In this document: positions 16,720 through 24,690 of the stretch, one piece after another
How the letters are laid out: each line of letters begins with the position of its first letter
How positions within the stretch are numbered: the stretch's first letter is position 1
Origin: Micromonospora vinacea
GTDB taxonomy: Bacteria > Actinomycetota > Actinomycetes > Mycobacteriales > Micromonosporaceae
Reading direction: 5' to 3'
Length of the DNA: 64,000 nt
NCBI RefSeq assembly: GCF_015751785.1
Contig: NZ_JADOTY010000001.1
Span: 5,208,001-5,272,000 of the forward strand
Made by a program: the position numbers and the translations under genes
Notes under the pieces: model-generated
Databases searched by the model: none
Told to the model about the DNA's origin: nothing
Seen by the model: the letters and a program-made list of their open reading frames with translations, nothing else

Positions 16720-16935
16720 ATGGCCACTCATGACAGCGGCGGCCAGTCGCAGTCCGGCAAGTCCCGTCAGGGCGAGGAAATCGAGGACGTCACCACCGAG
16801 GCCAACCCCGAGGTGGCCGAGCGGCACGCCGAGATCACCGAGGACGTCGACGACCTCCTCGACGAGATCGACTCCGTCCTCGAGGAAAACGCAGAAGAAT
16901 TCGTGAGGGGTTACGTCCAGAAAGGGGGGGAATAG
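16720..16935 (+). CDS. pup: Prokaryotic ubiquitin-like protein Pup, ending in Gly-Gly-Glu
   Basis: A 71-residue, very acidic and largely disordered protein from ATG 16720, with GGAGGAGGCAG upstream. The conserved C-terminal half (VDDLLDEIDSVLEENAEEFV) forms the helix that inserts into the coiled coil of Arc. It ends YVQKGGE, with GAA as the last codon. In mycobacteria the last residue is Gln and must be deamidated by Dop. Here the Glu is encoded, so PafA can ligate it at once. An internal lysine (QSGKSRQ) is available for chain formation. The HNH endonuclease gene starts only 6 bases downstream. Confidence 0.97.
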   Translation: MATHDSGGQSQSGKSRQGEEIEDVTTEANPEVAERHAEITEDVDDLLDEIDSVLEENAEEFVRGYVQKGGE

Positions 16936-16941
16936 AGGCAT

Positions 16942-17613
16942 ATGTCCGATTCGGCAGACCTCCCGGACAAGGTATGCCCGCAGTGCAAGAGAACGCTGTG
17001 CAGCACGGAGTTTCACCGTGACCGCCGACGTGTAGACGGGCTCGCCTTCTACTGCAAAGCCTGTGCCGCTGTCCGGTCGGAGGCGAGCCGGCGCAAGCGC
17101 GGCATTGCTCCGCAGCGGAGGTCGCCCACGCCCGTCGGGGAAGGTCTCAAGTGGTGTCCGGACTGCGAGCAGATCAAGCCTCTGGACGACTTTCCCACCA
17201 CGACTACCAAGGCCAGCGGCCGGCACAGCTACTGCAAACCCTGCCATAATGCCCGGGGTAAGGAGACAGCGCAGCGGCTCTACGGCGGGACTCGCGAGTA
17301 CCACCTGCGGCGGCGGTACGGCGTGGGCGAGAAGGAGTTTCAGGAGCTCCTGGCCGAGCAGGGCGGGGTCTGCGCGATCTGTGGCGGTGCCGACCCGCAA
17401 CATCTGGACCACGATCATCGCACCGGATGGGTGCGCGGGATACTCTGCTTCAACTGCAACGGTGGTCTTGGCCAGTTCCGTGACAGTCCCATGAGGCTGG
17501 CCAGGGCGATCACGTACCTGAGAGGAACCACGTGGCAGCGGGCTTTGATCCATCCGGGCGTCTACCAGATGTGTTCACCAACGCGGGGACGTCCTCCTTC
17601 ACGACGTTTCTGA
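16942..17613 (+). CDS. Endonuclease VII-like HNH nuclease with zinc ribbons
   Basis: A 223-residue protein. It carries two N-terminal zinc-ribbon-like units (CPQCKR ... CKAC at about 12-42; CPDCEQ ... CKPC at about 73-100). They are followed by a recombination-endonuclease-VII fold: CAICGG, then HLDHDHRTGWVRGILCFNCNGGLG with the catalytic His/Asp residues. T4 endonuclease VII of this fold resolves branched DNA. The gene sits between pup and prcB and overlaps the prcB start by 82 bases in another frame. The same gene position is known in Streptomyces, so this is not a stray insertion. Its link to the proteasome is unexplained. Confidence 0.87.
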   Translation: MSDSADLPDKVCPQCKRTLCSTEFHRDRRRVDGLAFYCKACAAVRSEASRRKRGIAPQRRSPTPVGEGLKWCPDCEQIKPLDDFPTTTTKASGRHSYCKPCHNARGKETAQRLYGGTREYHLRRRYGVGEKEFQELLAEQGGVCAICGGADPQHLDHDHRTGWVRGILCFNCNGGLGQFRDSPMRLARAITYLRGTTWQRALIHPGVYQMCSPTRGRPPSRRF

Positions 17614-18371
17614 GTCGGGTGGCCCCCGAGATGCTGCCCGGTCGGCGACCGCTGCCGCCGGGCATGGCCGCCGACCTGGCACCGCACGCGACCACCATCG
17701 TGGCCATCGCGGCCGCCGAGGGTGTGGTGATGGCCGGTGACCGACGGGCCACCATGGGCAATCTGATCGCTCAGCGCGACATCGAGAAGGTGCACCCGGC
17801 CGACGCGTACTCGCTGGTCGGCATCGCGGGCACCGCGGGCATCGGGATCGAGCTGATGCGACTGTTCCAGGTGGAGCTGGAGCACTACGAGAAGATCGAG
17901 GGCGCGATGCTCTCGTTGGACGGCAAGGCCAACCGGCTGGCCTCGATGATCCGGGGCAACCTGGGCGCGGCCATGCAGGGGCTCGCCGTGGTGCCGCTCT
18001 TCGCCGGCTTCGACCTGGCTGCCGCCGACCCGGCGCGGGCCGGTCGGATCTTCAGCTTCGACGTGACCGGTGGCCCGTACGAGGAGACCGGCTACGACGC
18101 GATCGGGTCCGGGTCGTTGTTCGCCAAGTCCGCGTTGAAGAAGCGTTTCCGCGCCGGGCTGTCGGTCGCCGACGCGACCCGGCTGGCGGTCGAGGCGCTC
18201 TACGACGCGGCTGACGACGACACCGCGACCGGCGGTCCCGACCTGACCCGGCGGATCTACCCGGTGGTGATGACCGCTACCGCCGAGGGCACCTACCGGC
18301 TCACCGACGCCGAGACGGCGACGATCGCCGAGGGCGTGGTCGCCGGCCGGATGGAGAACCCGGGCGGTTAG
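17532..18371 (+). CDS. prcB: 20S proteasome beta subunit
   Basis: A 279-residue precursor from GTG 17532. The ribosome-binding site GAGAGGAA lies inside the preceding endonuclease gene. A propeptide of 53 residues ends in APHA, and self-cleavage exposes Thr54 of TTIVAI as the catalytic N-terminal nucleophile. GVVMAGDRRATMGN supplies the conserved Asp and Lys-region residues. The N-terminal-nucleophile fold continues to the C-terminus, with the SGS-like active-site loop in YDAIGSGSLFAKS. With PrcA it forms the 7-7-7-7 barrel that degrades pupylated proteins. A gap of 60 bases separates it from prcA. Confidence 0.96.
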   Translation: MAAGFDPSGRLPDVFTNAGTSSFTTFLSRVAPEMLPGRRPLPPGMAADLAPHATTIVAIAAAEGVVMAGDRRATMGNLIAQRDIEKVHPADAYSLVGIAGTAGIGIELMRLFQVELEHYEKIEGAMLSLDGKANRLASMIRGNLGAAMQGLAVVPLFAGFDLAAADPARAGRIFSFDVTGGPYEETGYDAIGSGSLFAKSALKKRFRAGLSVADATRLAVEALYDAADDDTATGGPDLTRRIYPVVMTATAEGTYRLTDAETATIAEGVVAGRMENPGG

Positions 18372-18431
18372 TCTCGTCCACCCCCACCAGCCAGCAGTCG
18401 TCAGCACAGCGCCGTAAGGAGAACCGCCGCC

Positions 18432-19253
18432 GTGGCCATGCAGTTCTACGCCTCGCCCGAACAGATCATGCGCGACCGTTCCGAGTTGGCCCGCAAGGGC
18501 ATCGCCCGGGGGCGCAGCGCGGTGGTCTTGAGTTACTCCGGCGGCGTGCTCTTCGTCGCGGAGAACCTTTCCAGCGCCCTGCACAAGGTCAGTGAGATCT
18601 ACGACCGGATCGGCTTCGCCGCTGTCGGTCGGTACAACGAGTTCGAGAATCTCCGTCGGGCCGGTGTGCGGATGGCCGACCTGAACGGGCTCAGCTACGA
18701 CCGGCGGGACGTGACCGGGCGCGCCCTGGCCAATGCGTTCGCGCAGACCCTGGGTGCGATCTTCACCGAGCAGTCGAAGCCGTTCGAGGTGGAGATCTGC
18801 GTGGCGGAGGTGGGGGCCACCGCCGCCGAGGACGAGTTGTACCGGCTCACCTACGACGGTTCGGTGAACGACGAGCCGGGGCGGATGGCGATGGGCGGTC
18901 AGGCCGAGGCCATCACCGGTGTGCTGAAGTCCAACCACCGGCCCGACATGTCGCTCGGGGAGGCCGCGAAGGTCGCCGTGCAGGCCCTGAGCAGTGTCGG
19001 CGGGGAGGGCGGGGCGGCCCGGACGATCGCCGCGAACCAGCTCGAGGTGGCGGTACTGGACCGTCAGCGGGTCGGCCGGACGTTCCGGCGGATCACCGGG
19101 GCCGCGCTGACCGCGCTGTTGGACGGGAAGGCGGCGCCGCCGGCGAGCGACCTGCCGGACACGCCGAGCGTGCCGACCGGGGAGGCGGGTAAGCCGACCA
19201 GTTCGGCGGGCTCCGCGGACCTGGAGGATCGGCCCGGGCAGGCCGACAGCTGA
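18432..19253 (+). CDS. prcA: 20S proteasome alpha subunit
   Basis: A 273-residue subunit from GTG 18432, with AAGGAGA about ten bases upstream. An ATG at 18438 is a nearby alternative. The N-terminal gate region (MQFYASPEQIMRDRSELARKGIARG) and the core strand SAVVLSYSGGVLFVAEN mark the alpha type, and no catalytic Thr is present. The C-terminal 45 residues are a low-complexity Pro/Ser/Ala/Asp tail beyond the fold. It forms the outer rings that gate entry and bind the GQYL tail of Arc. It ends the dop-pup-prcBA set. A hairpin follows. Confidence 0.96.
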   Translation: MAMQFYASPEQIMRDRSELARKGIARGRSAVVLSYSGGVLFVAENLSSALHKVSEIYDRIGFAAVGRYNEFENLRRAGVRMADLNGLSYDRRDVTGRALANAFAQTLGAIFTEQSKPFEVEICVAEVGATAAEDELYRLTYDGSVNDEPGRMAMGGQAEAITGVLKSNHRPDMSLGEAAKVAVQALSSVGGEGGAARTIAANQLEVAVLDRQRVGRTFRRITGAALTALLDGKAAPPASDLPDTPSVPTGEAGKPTSSAGSADLEDRPGQADS

Positions 19254-19267
19254 CTGTGTGACGAGAA

Positions 19268-19301
19268 AGCGCCGGGGCCCGCGTGAGTGGGCCCCGGCGC
19301 T
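19268..19301. terminator. Bidirectional hairpin between prcA and the glycan operon
   Basis: A perfect 13-bp stem (19268-19280 with 19289-19301) and an 8-base loop lie between two convergent operons. Confidence 0.75.
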
Positions 19302-19322
19302 GTCGTCTGGGTACGGGCCGGG

Positions 19323-20351
19323 TCAGCGGCGCTGGAGCAGCGGCCGGGCGAGAGCCCAGTAGCCGGCGGCGACCGCGTTGAAGATGCCCATGCCGGGAGG
19401 CGAGTCGACGTTCGAGGGGGCGACCCGGGCGGTCATCAGCTCGGCGATCACCCCGTCGGGCACTGTCCGTTCGGTCTGGAGTTGGCGGCGACGGGCACCG
19501 ACCCAGGCCCGGTTGCGCCACAGCCAGCCCCAGCCGCGGGTCTTCTGCTTGGTCCAGCCGCCGGCCATCGCGGCGGCGAGCATGGCGGCCTCGGTGAGCA
19601 GCAGCATCGGGGCGAGCACCAGGAGCGTCCGGGTCTGGTACGCGGTGAGCAGCGTGACGAGTCGGTTGCGTTCCACCAGGTAGAGCTTCAGGTCGTTGCG
19701 GGAGAACTCGTAGTGGTGGCGCACGACGGCGTCGGGGACGTACTCCAGTCGCAGGCCGCGTTGCCAGAGCCGCAGGCTCAGCTCGGTGTCCTCGTGGTAG
19801 GCGAAGTATTCGGCGGCGAAGCCGTCGAGCTCCTGCCACCGTTGGCGGCTGATCACGAAGCAGCAGCCGCTGAGCGACGGGACGCTGGTGCGGGCGGCGT
19901 GCGCGGTGGCGGGTTCGCCGTTGCCGCCGGCCCAGGACAGCCCGGTGAAGTGCAGCGGGTTGCCGGAGGTGTTGATCAGCTCCGGGGTGTCGGCCAGCCG
20001 GATCGACGCCATCGCGGCGCCGACGCCGGGTTCGGCGGCGACTGCCACCGTCTTGGCGAGGGCGTCGGGGGCGACGACGGCGTCGGAGTTGACGAAGGCG
20101 AGCCAGTCTCCGGTGGCCTCGGCGGCGCCGACGCGGCAACCGCCGGAGTAGCCGGTGTTCTCCTCCGGTCGGATCACCCGCACCCCTGGCAGGCCCTTGA
20201 CGATGTCGATGCCGTCGCCGGTGCAGCCGTTGTCGACGACGACGAGGTCGATCTCGACGTCGGTGCTGGCCAGTACGGCCCGGGCGGCGTCGACCAGGTA
20301 TGGCTCGGCGCCGTAGGCGAGCATTACCGCGGTCACCTGTGGGCTGGTCAT
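19323..20351 (-). CDS. Glycosyltransferase family 2 (rhamnosyltransferase-like)
   Basis: A 342-residue enzyme from ATG 20351. The GT-A core has VDLVVVDNGCTGDG-like nucleotide-binding residues, LAFVNSDAVVAPDAL as the DxD-type metal region, and YFAYHEDTELSLRLWQRG, a motif of WbbL-like rhamnosyltransferases. Two hydrophobic segments at about 245-275 (LVLAPMLLLTEAAMLAAAMAGG) suggest membrane association. As the last gene of a six-gene operon beginning with dTDP-rhamnose genes, it probably adds rhamnose or another sugar to a lipid-linked cell-envelope glycan. The ATG overlaps the stop of the flippase-like gene. Confidence 0.85.
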   Translation of the reverse strand: MTSPQVTAVMLAYGAEPYLVDAARAVLASTDVEIDLVVVDNGCTGDGIDIVKGLPGVRVIRPEENTGYSGGCRVGAAEATGDWLAFVNSDAVVAPDALAKTVAVAAEPGVGAAMASIRLADTPELINTSGNPLHFTGLSWAGGNGEPATAHAARTSVPSLSGCCFVISRQRWQELDGFAAEYFAYHEDTELSLRLWQRGLRLEYVPDAVVRHHYEFSRNDLKLYLVERNRLVTLLTAYQTRTLLVLAPMLLLTEAAMLAAAMAGGWTKQKTRGWGWLWRNRAWVGARRRQLQTERTVPDGVIAELMTARVAPSNVDSPPGMGIFNAVAAGYWALARPLLQRR

Positions 20352-21661
20352 CGGATGCCTCCGGATACGGCGGGGGTGACGGCGTCGGCGAGCGGCCGGG
20401 TGAGGGTGGTGGGTCGGCGGACGCCACCGCGCAGCAGCAGCACCGCCATGGTGGCGGCCACGATGACGGAGCCGACGGTGTAGGCCAGCTCGACCCGGAG
20501 GATCACCGGGGCGGGGAGCAGCGTCACGATGATCAGAGCGGCGACGCCGACGGTCCAGGCGAGGGCCTGGGCGCGGTGCCGGTCGAGGGCGAGGAGGGCC
20601 TGGCCGAGCACCATCGCCCAGAGGTAGGCGAGCGTGGCGGCGGCCAGCCAGGCGAAGTCGCCGTGGCCGAGGACGCCGGGGGCGTCGAAGAGTACGCCGA
20701 CCAGCCACGGGCCGAGCAGTACGGCGCCGACGGCCCCGGTGAGGCCGAGCGCGGTGACGATGGCGAGCGCCCGGCGTAGCAGGCTGTGGAAGCCGGCCTG
20801 GTCGCCGGTGGTGGCGGTGGTGGCCAGGCCGGGCAGCAGTGACGCCTGTAGGGAGCCGAAGACGAACAGCGGGATGCGGACCAGCACGAGGGCGGAGAGC
20901 AGCGCGCCGGCGGCTGCGGTGTCGGAGGGGGCGAGCAGCTGCAGGTTGATCACGCCGACGTTCACCACGACCTGGGAGAGCAGGCTGGAGGCGGTGAGCA
21001 GCCCGAGGCCGCGCAGCAATGTGGCCCAGGCGACCGGTGGGCCGCCGCCGATGGCGCGCAGGACCGGCGGCAGGGTGAGCAGGACGCTGGCCAGCGGGGC
21101 GACGACGAGCACGACGCCGTACCAGACGGGGGAGGTGACGCCGGCCAGCCCGAGCAGGGCGACCATGGCGATGCGCAGCCCGCCGTCGATGCCGAGTTGG
21201 GTGCCGTACCAGGGGAAGAGTTGCAGGCCGGAGAGGACACCGCGGGTGGCGTAGGCGACGGCCATCGCGGCGAGCGCGCCGACGAGGACGGTGACCATGG
21301 TGCCGTCGCCGTGGAAGAGGTGGTCGGCGAGGAGTTGGCGCCCGGCGGTGACGGCCAGCACCAGCACGGCGAGCATCGCGGCGGCGACGGTGACGCCCCG
21401 GGCCAGCACGGGCCCGGGGGGAAGCCCCTGGCTGTGCCGGGCGGCGACGACCCGGGCGACCTCCTGCTCGATCGGCAGGAACACGCCGATGCCGAGGGTG
21501 AACACGATCGACCAGAGCACCGACAGGCGGTTGTAGTCGGCGCCGCTGAGGCTGTGGCCGGCGACGGCGAGGTGGACGTAGGAGGCGAGGCCGAGAAGAC
21601 CCAGCCCGGCACCAACAGCGATGGTGCCGGGCGGGATCAGGCGTAGCAGGCGGCGGATCAC
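20348..21661 (-). CDS. Polysaccharide flippase-like multi-pass membrane protein
   Basis: A 437-residue protein with about 12 hydrophobic segments, starting GTIAVGAGLGLLGLASYVHLAVAG and ending PVILRVELAYTVGSVIVAATMAVLLL. The overall pattern, with charged short loops such as YNRLSVLWSIVFTLG and DRHRAQALAWT, is that of Wzx/MATE-like polysaccharide exporters. It lacks motifs of a WzyE-type polymerase. It should move a lipid-linked glycan across the membrane. It overlaps by four bases with both neighbours (ATGA), so the stoichiometry with the two glycosyltransferases may be set by coupled translation. Confidence 0.78.
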   Translation of the reverse strand: MIRRLLRLIPPGTIAVGAGLGLLGLASYVHLAVAGHSLSGADYNRLSVLWSIVFTLGIGVFLPIEQEVARVVAARHSQGLPPGPVLARGVTVAAAMLAVLVLAVTAGRQLLADHLFHGDGTMVTVLVGALAAMAVAYATRGVLSGLQLFPWYGTQLGIDGGLRIAMVALLGLAGVTSPVWYGVVLVVAPLASVLLTLPPVLRAIGGGPPVAWATLLRGLGLLTASSLLSQVVVNVGVINLQLLAPSDTAAAGALLSALVLVRIPLFVFGSLQASLLPGLATTATTGDQAGFHSLLRRALAIVTALGLTGAVGAVLLGPWLVGVLFDAPGVLGHGDFAWLAAATLAYLWAMVLGQALLALDRHRAQALAWTVGVAALIIVTLLPAPVILRVELAYTVGSVIVAATMAVLLLRGGVRRPTTLTRPLADAVTPAVSGGIR

Positions 21662-22359
21662 CGGCGAATGAGCGCCAGCGTGAGGACGGCGAACGCGCGA
21701 CCGAGGTAGACCATCGCCTTGGCGGGGGAGTGGCTGGGGGTGCCCGCCATCCGCTTGCGCATGGCGACCGGGACCTGCCGGATGCGGTATCCGCGTCGGG
21801 CGGTGTGTACCAGGGTCTCCACCGTGTCACCGAGGTACTCGGCCGGGTACCAGCTGGCGAACATCTCGATGACTCGCCGGTTGGCGGCCCGGAAGCCGGA
21901 GGTGGTGTCGGTGAGCTTGGTGTGGGCGACCCGGGACAGCACGGCGGAGAGCATCACCATCGCCCAGCGGCGGGGGCCGCGGACGTTGTAGTCGCCCTCA
22001 CCGGCGAAGCGGGCGCCGATGACGAGGTCGTTGTCCTCGAGCAGGTCGACGAGCTTCGGCACGTACCGCGGGTCGTGCTGGCCGTCGGCGTCGATCTGGA
22101 TGGCGACGTCGTAGTTGTGGTCGCGGGCGTAGCGGTAGCCCAGGCGCATGGCCCCGCCGACGCCGAGGTTGTACGGCAGTTTGGCGACCTTCGCGCCGGC
22201 GGCGGCGGCGACGGCGGCGGTGCGGTCGGTGGAGCCGTCGTCGACAACGAGCACGTCGACGCCGGGCAGTTCGCCGCGGACCTCGCCGACGACGTCGGCG
22301 ATCGAGCCCGACTCGTTGAGAGCCGGGATGATGATCAGGGTGCGCTTGCCGTTAACCAT
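21658..22359 (-). CDS. Polyprenyl-phosphate glycosyltransferase (DPM-like, GT2)
   Basis: A 233-residue protein from ATG 22359. GT-A motifs: TLIIIPALNESGSI, VLVVDDGSTDRT, and DxD in VAIQIDADGQHDP. DTTSGFRAANRRVIE matches dolichol-phosphate mannose synthase homologues. It should transfer a hexose from a nucleotide sugar to polyprenyl phosphate at the cytoplasmic face. The adjacent DUF2304 gene often accompanies this subfamily, and here the two overlap by eight bases. The donor sugar is not deducible. It has no C-terminal GtrA-like membrane domain of its own. Confidence 0.88.
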   Translation of the reverse strand: MVNGKRTLIIIPALNESGSIADVVGEVRGELPGVDVLVVDDGSTDRTAAVAAAAGAKVAKLPYNLGVGGAMRLGYRYARDHNYDVAIQIDADGQHDPRYVPKLVDLLEDNDLVIGARFAGEGDYNVRGPRRWAMVMLSAVLSRVAHTKLTDTTSGFRAANRRVIEMFASWYPAEYLGDTVETLVHTARRGYRIRQVPVAMRKRMAGTPSHSPAKAMVYLGRAFAVLTLALIRR

Positions 22360-22723
22360 CGGTCGACACCAGTTCGTCTCGGGCTGCCCGGTCCGCGTCG
22401 ATCTCGGCGCGGAGCAGGGCGAGGTCTTCGGCCAGGGTCCGGGTCTCTTCTTCCAGGGCGCTGACCTCCCAGCTGAGGTGGACGCACACCAGCAGCAGGA
22501 AGACGATGCCGAGGAAGAGCACGAGGCTGACACCGGAGGCGACACCGAGCGTCTCGGCGACGTTGTCGAGCAGCCGGGGGAACAGCGACAGCGGAATCAC
22601 GATGATCAGCACGGCGAGCCAGAGCATGCCGTACTTCTCGCGCAGCTGACGGCGGCGCAGCAGCTCGACGATGGTGCCGAGGAGCAGCAGGCCGGTCAGT
22701 CCGGTGACGAGTGTGAGCTTCAT
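22352..22723 (-). CDS. DUF2304 small membrane protein
   Basis: A 123-residue protein from ATG 22723. Three hydrophobic segments (about 3-20, 33-50 and 63-88) are followed by a charged heptad-like helix (SALEEETRTLAEDLALLRAEI) at about 90-115, which can form a coiled coil. The layout and RRRQLREKYGMLWL stretch match DUF2304, a family encoded next to or fused with DPM-like glycosyltransferases. It probably anchors or organises the enzyme encoded by the next gene. It is coupled to rfbD by a four-base overlap. Confidence 0.85.
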   Translation of the reverse strand: MKLTLVTGLTGLLLLGTIVELLRRRQLREKYGMLWLAVLIIVIPLSLFPRLLDNVAETLGVASGVSLVLFLGIVFLLLVCVHLSWEVSALEEETRTLAEDLALLRAEIDADRAARDELVSTDG

Positions 22724-23607
22724 GCGACCTTCCACGGGGCGGGTGGAGCGGGGGAGTGGAACGCGTCGACCAGGGCGCTGTGCCAGTCCGGAAGCGGGGC
22801 CAGACCCACGGCTGCCCAGCGGCTGTGCCCTAGCACACTGTACGCAGGCCGGGGGGCGGGACGCGGATACCGGTCGCTGGTGGTGGGTCGGATCCGGTCC
22901 GGGTCCAGCCCGGCCAGGGTGAACGCGGCGCGGGCCAACCCGTACCAGGTTGTCTGCCCGGCGCAGGTGCCGTGGTAGACGCCGGGCGCCGCGTGACCGG
23001 CCAGCGCCGCGTCGGCGAGCGCGACGAGCCGCTCGGCGAGCGCGTAGGACCAGGTGGGTTGGCCGTGTTGGTCGTCGACCACGTCGAGGTGTTCGCGCTG
23101 GGTGGCGAGTCGGAGCATGGTGGCCACGAAGTTCGGGCCGTGCGCGCCGTAGAGCCAGGCGGTGCGTACGACGTACCCGGTGTCGGGTAGCAGCCGCGCG
23201 ACGGCCTGTTCGCCGACCAGTTTGCCGCGGCCGTAGGCGTTGACCGGCGCGGTGGGCGCGTCCTCCGGGTAGGGGGTGTCCGCGTTGCCGGCGAGGACGT
23301 AGTCGGTGGAGACCTGGATGAGCCGGGTTCCGTCGGTGGCGCACGCCGCGGCCAGGTTGGTCACGGCGTGGCCGTTGACGGCCGTCGCAGCGGCCTCGTC
23401 GGCCTCGGCGGCGTCGACGTTGGTCCACGCCGCCGCGTTGATCACCAGGTCGTGCCCGGTGACGGCGGCGTCCACCGCCGCGCGGTCGGTGACGTTCAGG
23501 TCGGCGCGGGTGGCGGCGGTCACCTTGAGGTCGGGCCGTGTCCCCAGCACGGTGACCAGGTCCCGGCCGAGCATGCCGCCCGCGCCGGTGACGAGTACTC
23601 GGGTCAT
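22720..23607 (-). CDS. rfbD: dTDP-4-dehydrorhamnose reductase
   Basis: A 295-residue short-chain dehydrogenase/reductase from ATG 23607. The nucleotide-binding GxxGxxG is VLVTGAGGMLGRDL. The catalytic Tyr and Lys are in VNAYGRGKLVGEQ and the substrate-site motif is VSTDYVLAG. VVRTAWLYG and the dimer-contact C-terminal half are also typical. It performs the last step to dTDP-L-rhamnose using NAD(P)H. It overlaps rfbB by four bases upstream and the DUF2304 gene by four bases downstream, the second gene of the operon. Confidence 0.94.
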   Translation of the reverse strand: MTRVLVTGAGGMLGRDLVTVLGTRPDLKVTAATRADLNVTDRAAVDAAVTGHDLVINAAAWTNVDAAEADEAAATAVNGHAVTNLAAACATDGTRLIQVSTDYVLAGNADTPYPEDAPTAPVNAYGRGKLVGEQAVARLLPDTGYVVRTAWLYGAHGPNFVATMLRLATQREHLDVVDDQHGQPTWSYALAERLVALADAALAGHAAPGVYHGTCAGQTTWYGLARAAFTLAGLDPDRIRPTTSDRYPRPAPRPAYSVLGHSRWAAVGLAPLPDWHSALVDAFHSPAPPAPWKVA

Positions 23608-24605
23608 GCGGTCGGCGCGGACTTGAGGGGCTCCCACCAGCCGCGGTTGTCCCGGTACCAGCGGACGGTGTCGGCGAGGCCCTGCTCCAGGGTGATGCTG
23701 GGCTGGTAGCCGAGCTCGTCGCTGATCTTGGTGATGTCGAGGGAGTACCGGCGGTCGTGGCCCTTGCGGTCGGTGACCGGAACGACCCGGTCCCACCCGG
23801 CGTCGCAGGCGTCCAGGAGCAGGCCGGTGAGTTCCTTGTTGGTCAGCTCGGTGCCGCCGCCGATGTTGTAGACCTCACCGGCGCGGCCCTTCTGCTGCAC
23901 GAGGGCGATGCCGCGGCAGTGGTCGTGCACGTGCAGCCAGTCGCGGATGTTGCCGCCGTCGCCGTAGAGCGGGACGGTGCCACCGTCGAGCAGGTTGCTG
24001 ACGAACAGCGGGATGACCTTCTCGGGGAACTGGTACGGGCCGTAGTTGTTGGAGCAGCGGGTGACGACCACGTCCATGCCGTGGGTGCGGTGGTACGACA
24101 GCGCGAGCAGGTCGGAGCCGGCCTTGGACGCCGAGTACGGCGAGTTGGGGGCGAGGGGCCACGTCTCGGTCCAGGAGCCCTCGTCGATCGAGCCGTAGAC
24201 CTCGTCGGTGGAGACGTGCACGAACCGGCCGGTGCCGTGGCGCAGGGCGGCGTCGAGCAGCGTCTGGGTGCCCAGCACGTTGGTGGTCACGAAGGGTGCG
24301 GCGCCGGCGATCGAGCGGTCGACGTGTGACTCGGCGGCGAAGTGCACGATCACGTCGTGCTCGGCCACCACCTCGTCGACGACGACCGGGTCGCAGATGT
24401 CGCCCTGCACGAACCGCAGTCGCGGATCGTCGCGGACGGGTTCGAGGTTGGCCAGGTTGCCTGAGTAGGTCAGTTTGTCCAGCACGGTCACGACGGCCGG
24501 CTCGAGCGGCGGCACGCCGGCTGCACTGCCGAGCGGCTTGCCCAGCAGCAGGCGAACGTACTCCGACCCGATGAATCCGGCTCCGCCGGTGACGAGGATC
24601 CTCAC
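23604..24605 (-). CDS. rfbB: dTDP-glucose 4,6-dehydratase
   Basis: A 333-residue extended SDR enzyme from GTG 24605 (VRILVTGG). The NAD-binding motif is GGAGFIG, the active site has YSASKAGSD (Tyr/Lys) and HVSTDEVYGS supplies the Thr-Asp-Glu triad. RCSNNYGPYQFPEKVIP is a family signature. It converts dTDP-glucose to dTDP-4-keto-6-deoxyglucose. It is the first gene of the minus-strand operon and is divergent from rfbA. A TATACT hexamer lies nine bases before the GTG, so the mRNA may begin at or close to the start codon. Confidence 0.95.
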   Translation of the reverse strand: MRILVTGGAGFIGSEYVRLLLGKPLGSAAGVPPLEPAVVTVLDKLTYSGNLANLEPVRDDPRLRFVQGDICDPVVVDEVVAEHDVIVHFAAESHVDRSIAGAAPFVTTNVLGTQTLLDAALRHGTGRFVHVSTDEVYGSIDEGSWTETWPLAPNSPYSASKAGSDLLALSYHRTHGMDVVVTRCSNNYGPYQFPEKVIPLFVSNLLDGGTVPLYGDGGNIRDWLHVHDHCRGIALVQQKGRAGEVYNIGGGTELTNKELTGLLLDACDAGWDRVVPVTDRKGHDRRYSLDITKISDELGYQPSITLEQGLADTVRWYRDNRGWWEPLKSAPTA

Positions 24606-24614
24606 GGGTCCGGA

Positions 24615-24620
24615 AGTATA
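24615..24620 (-). promoter_or_regulatory. -10 hexamer for the rfbB operon
   Basis: Read on the minus strand this is TATACT, nine bases before the GTG of rfbB. It is the most consensus-like -10 noted in the window. Confidence 0.5.
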
Positions 24621-24678
24621 CGCGACAGGCGGTGCGGCACCTGCTATGCGACCCCCGCACAATGTGCCCGGGTGCGGC

Positions 24679-24684
24679 TAGGCT
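24679..24684 (+). promoter_or_regulatory. -10 hexamer for rfbA, probable leaderless promoter
   Basis: TAGGCT is followed by six bases and the GTG at 24691, without a ribosome-binding site. Confidence 0.5.
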
Positions 24685-24690
24685 CTCCCG

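Noticed and set aside
16942..17613. HNH endonuclease as a sign of prophage or homing element
   Set aside because: No phage or intron genes are near, it is coupled to pup and prcB, and the position is known in other actinobacteria.
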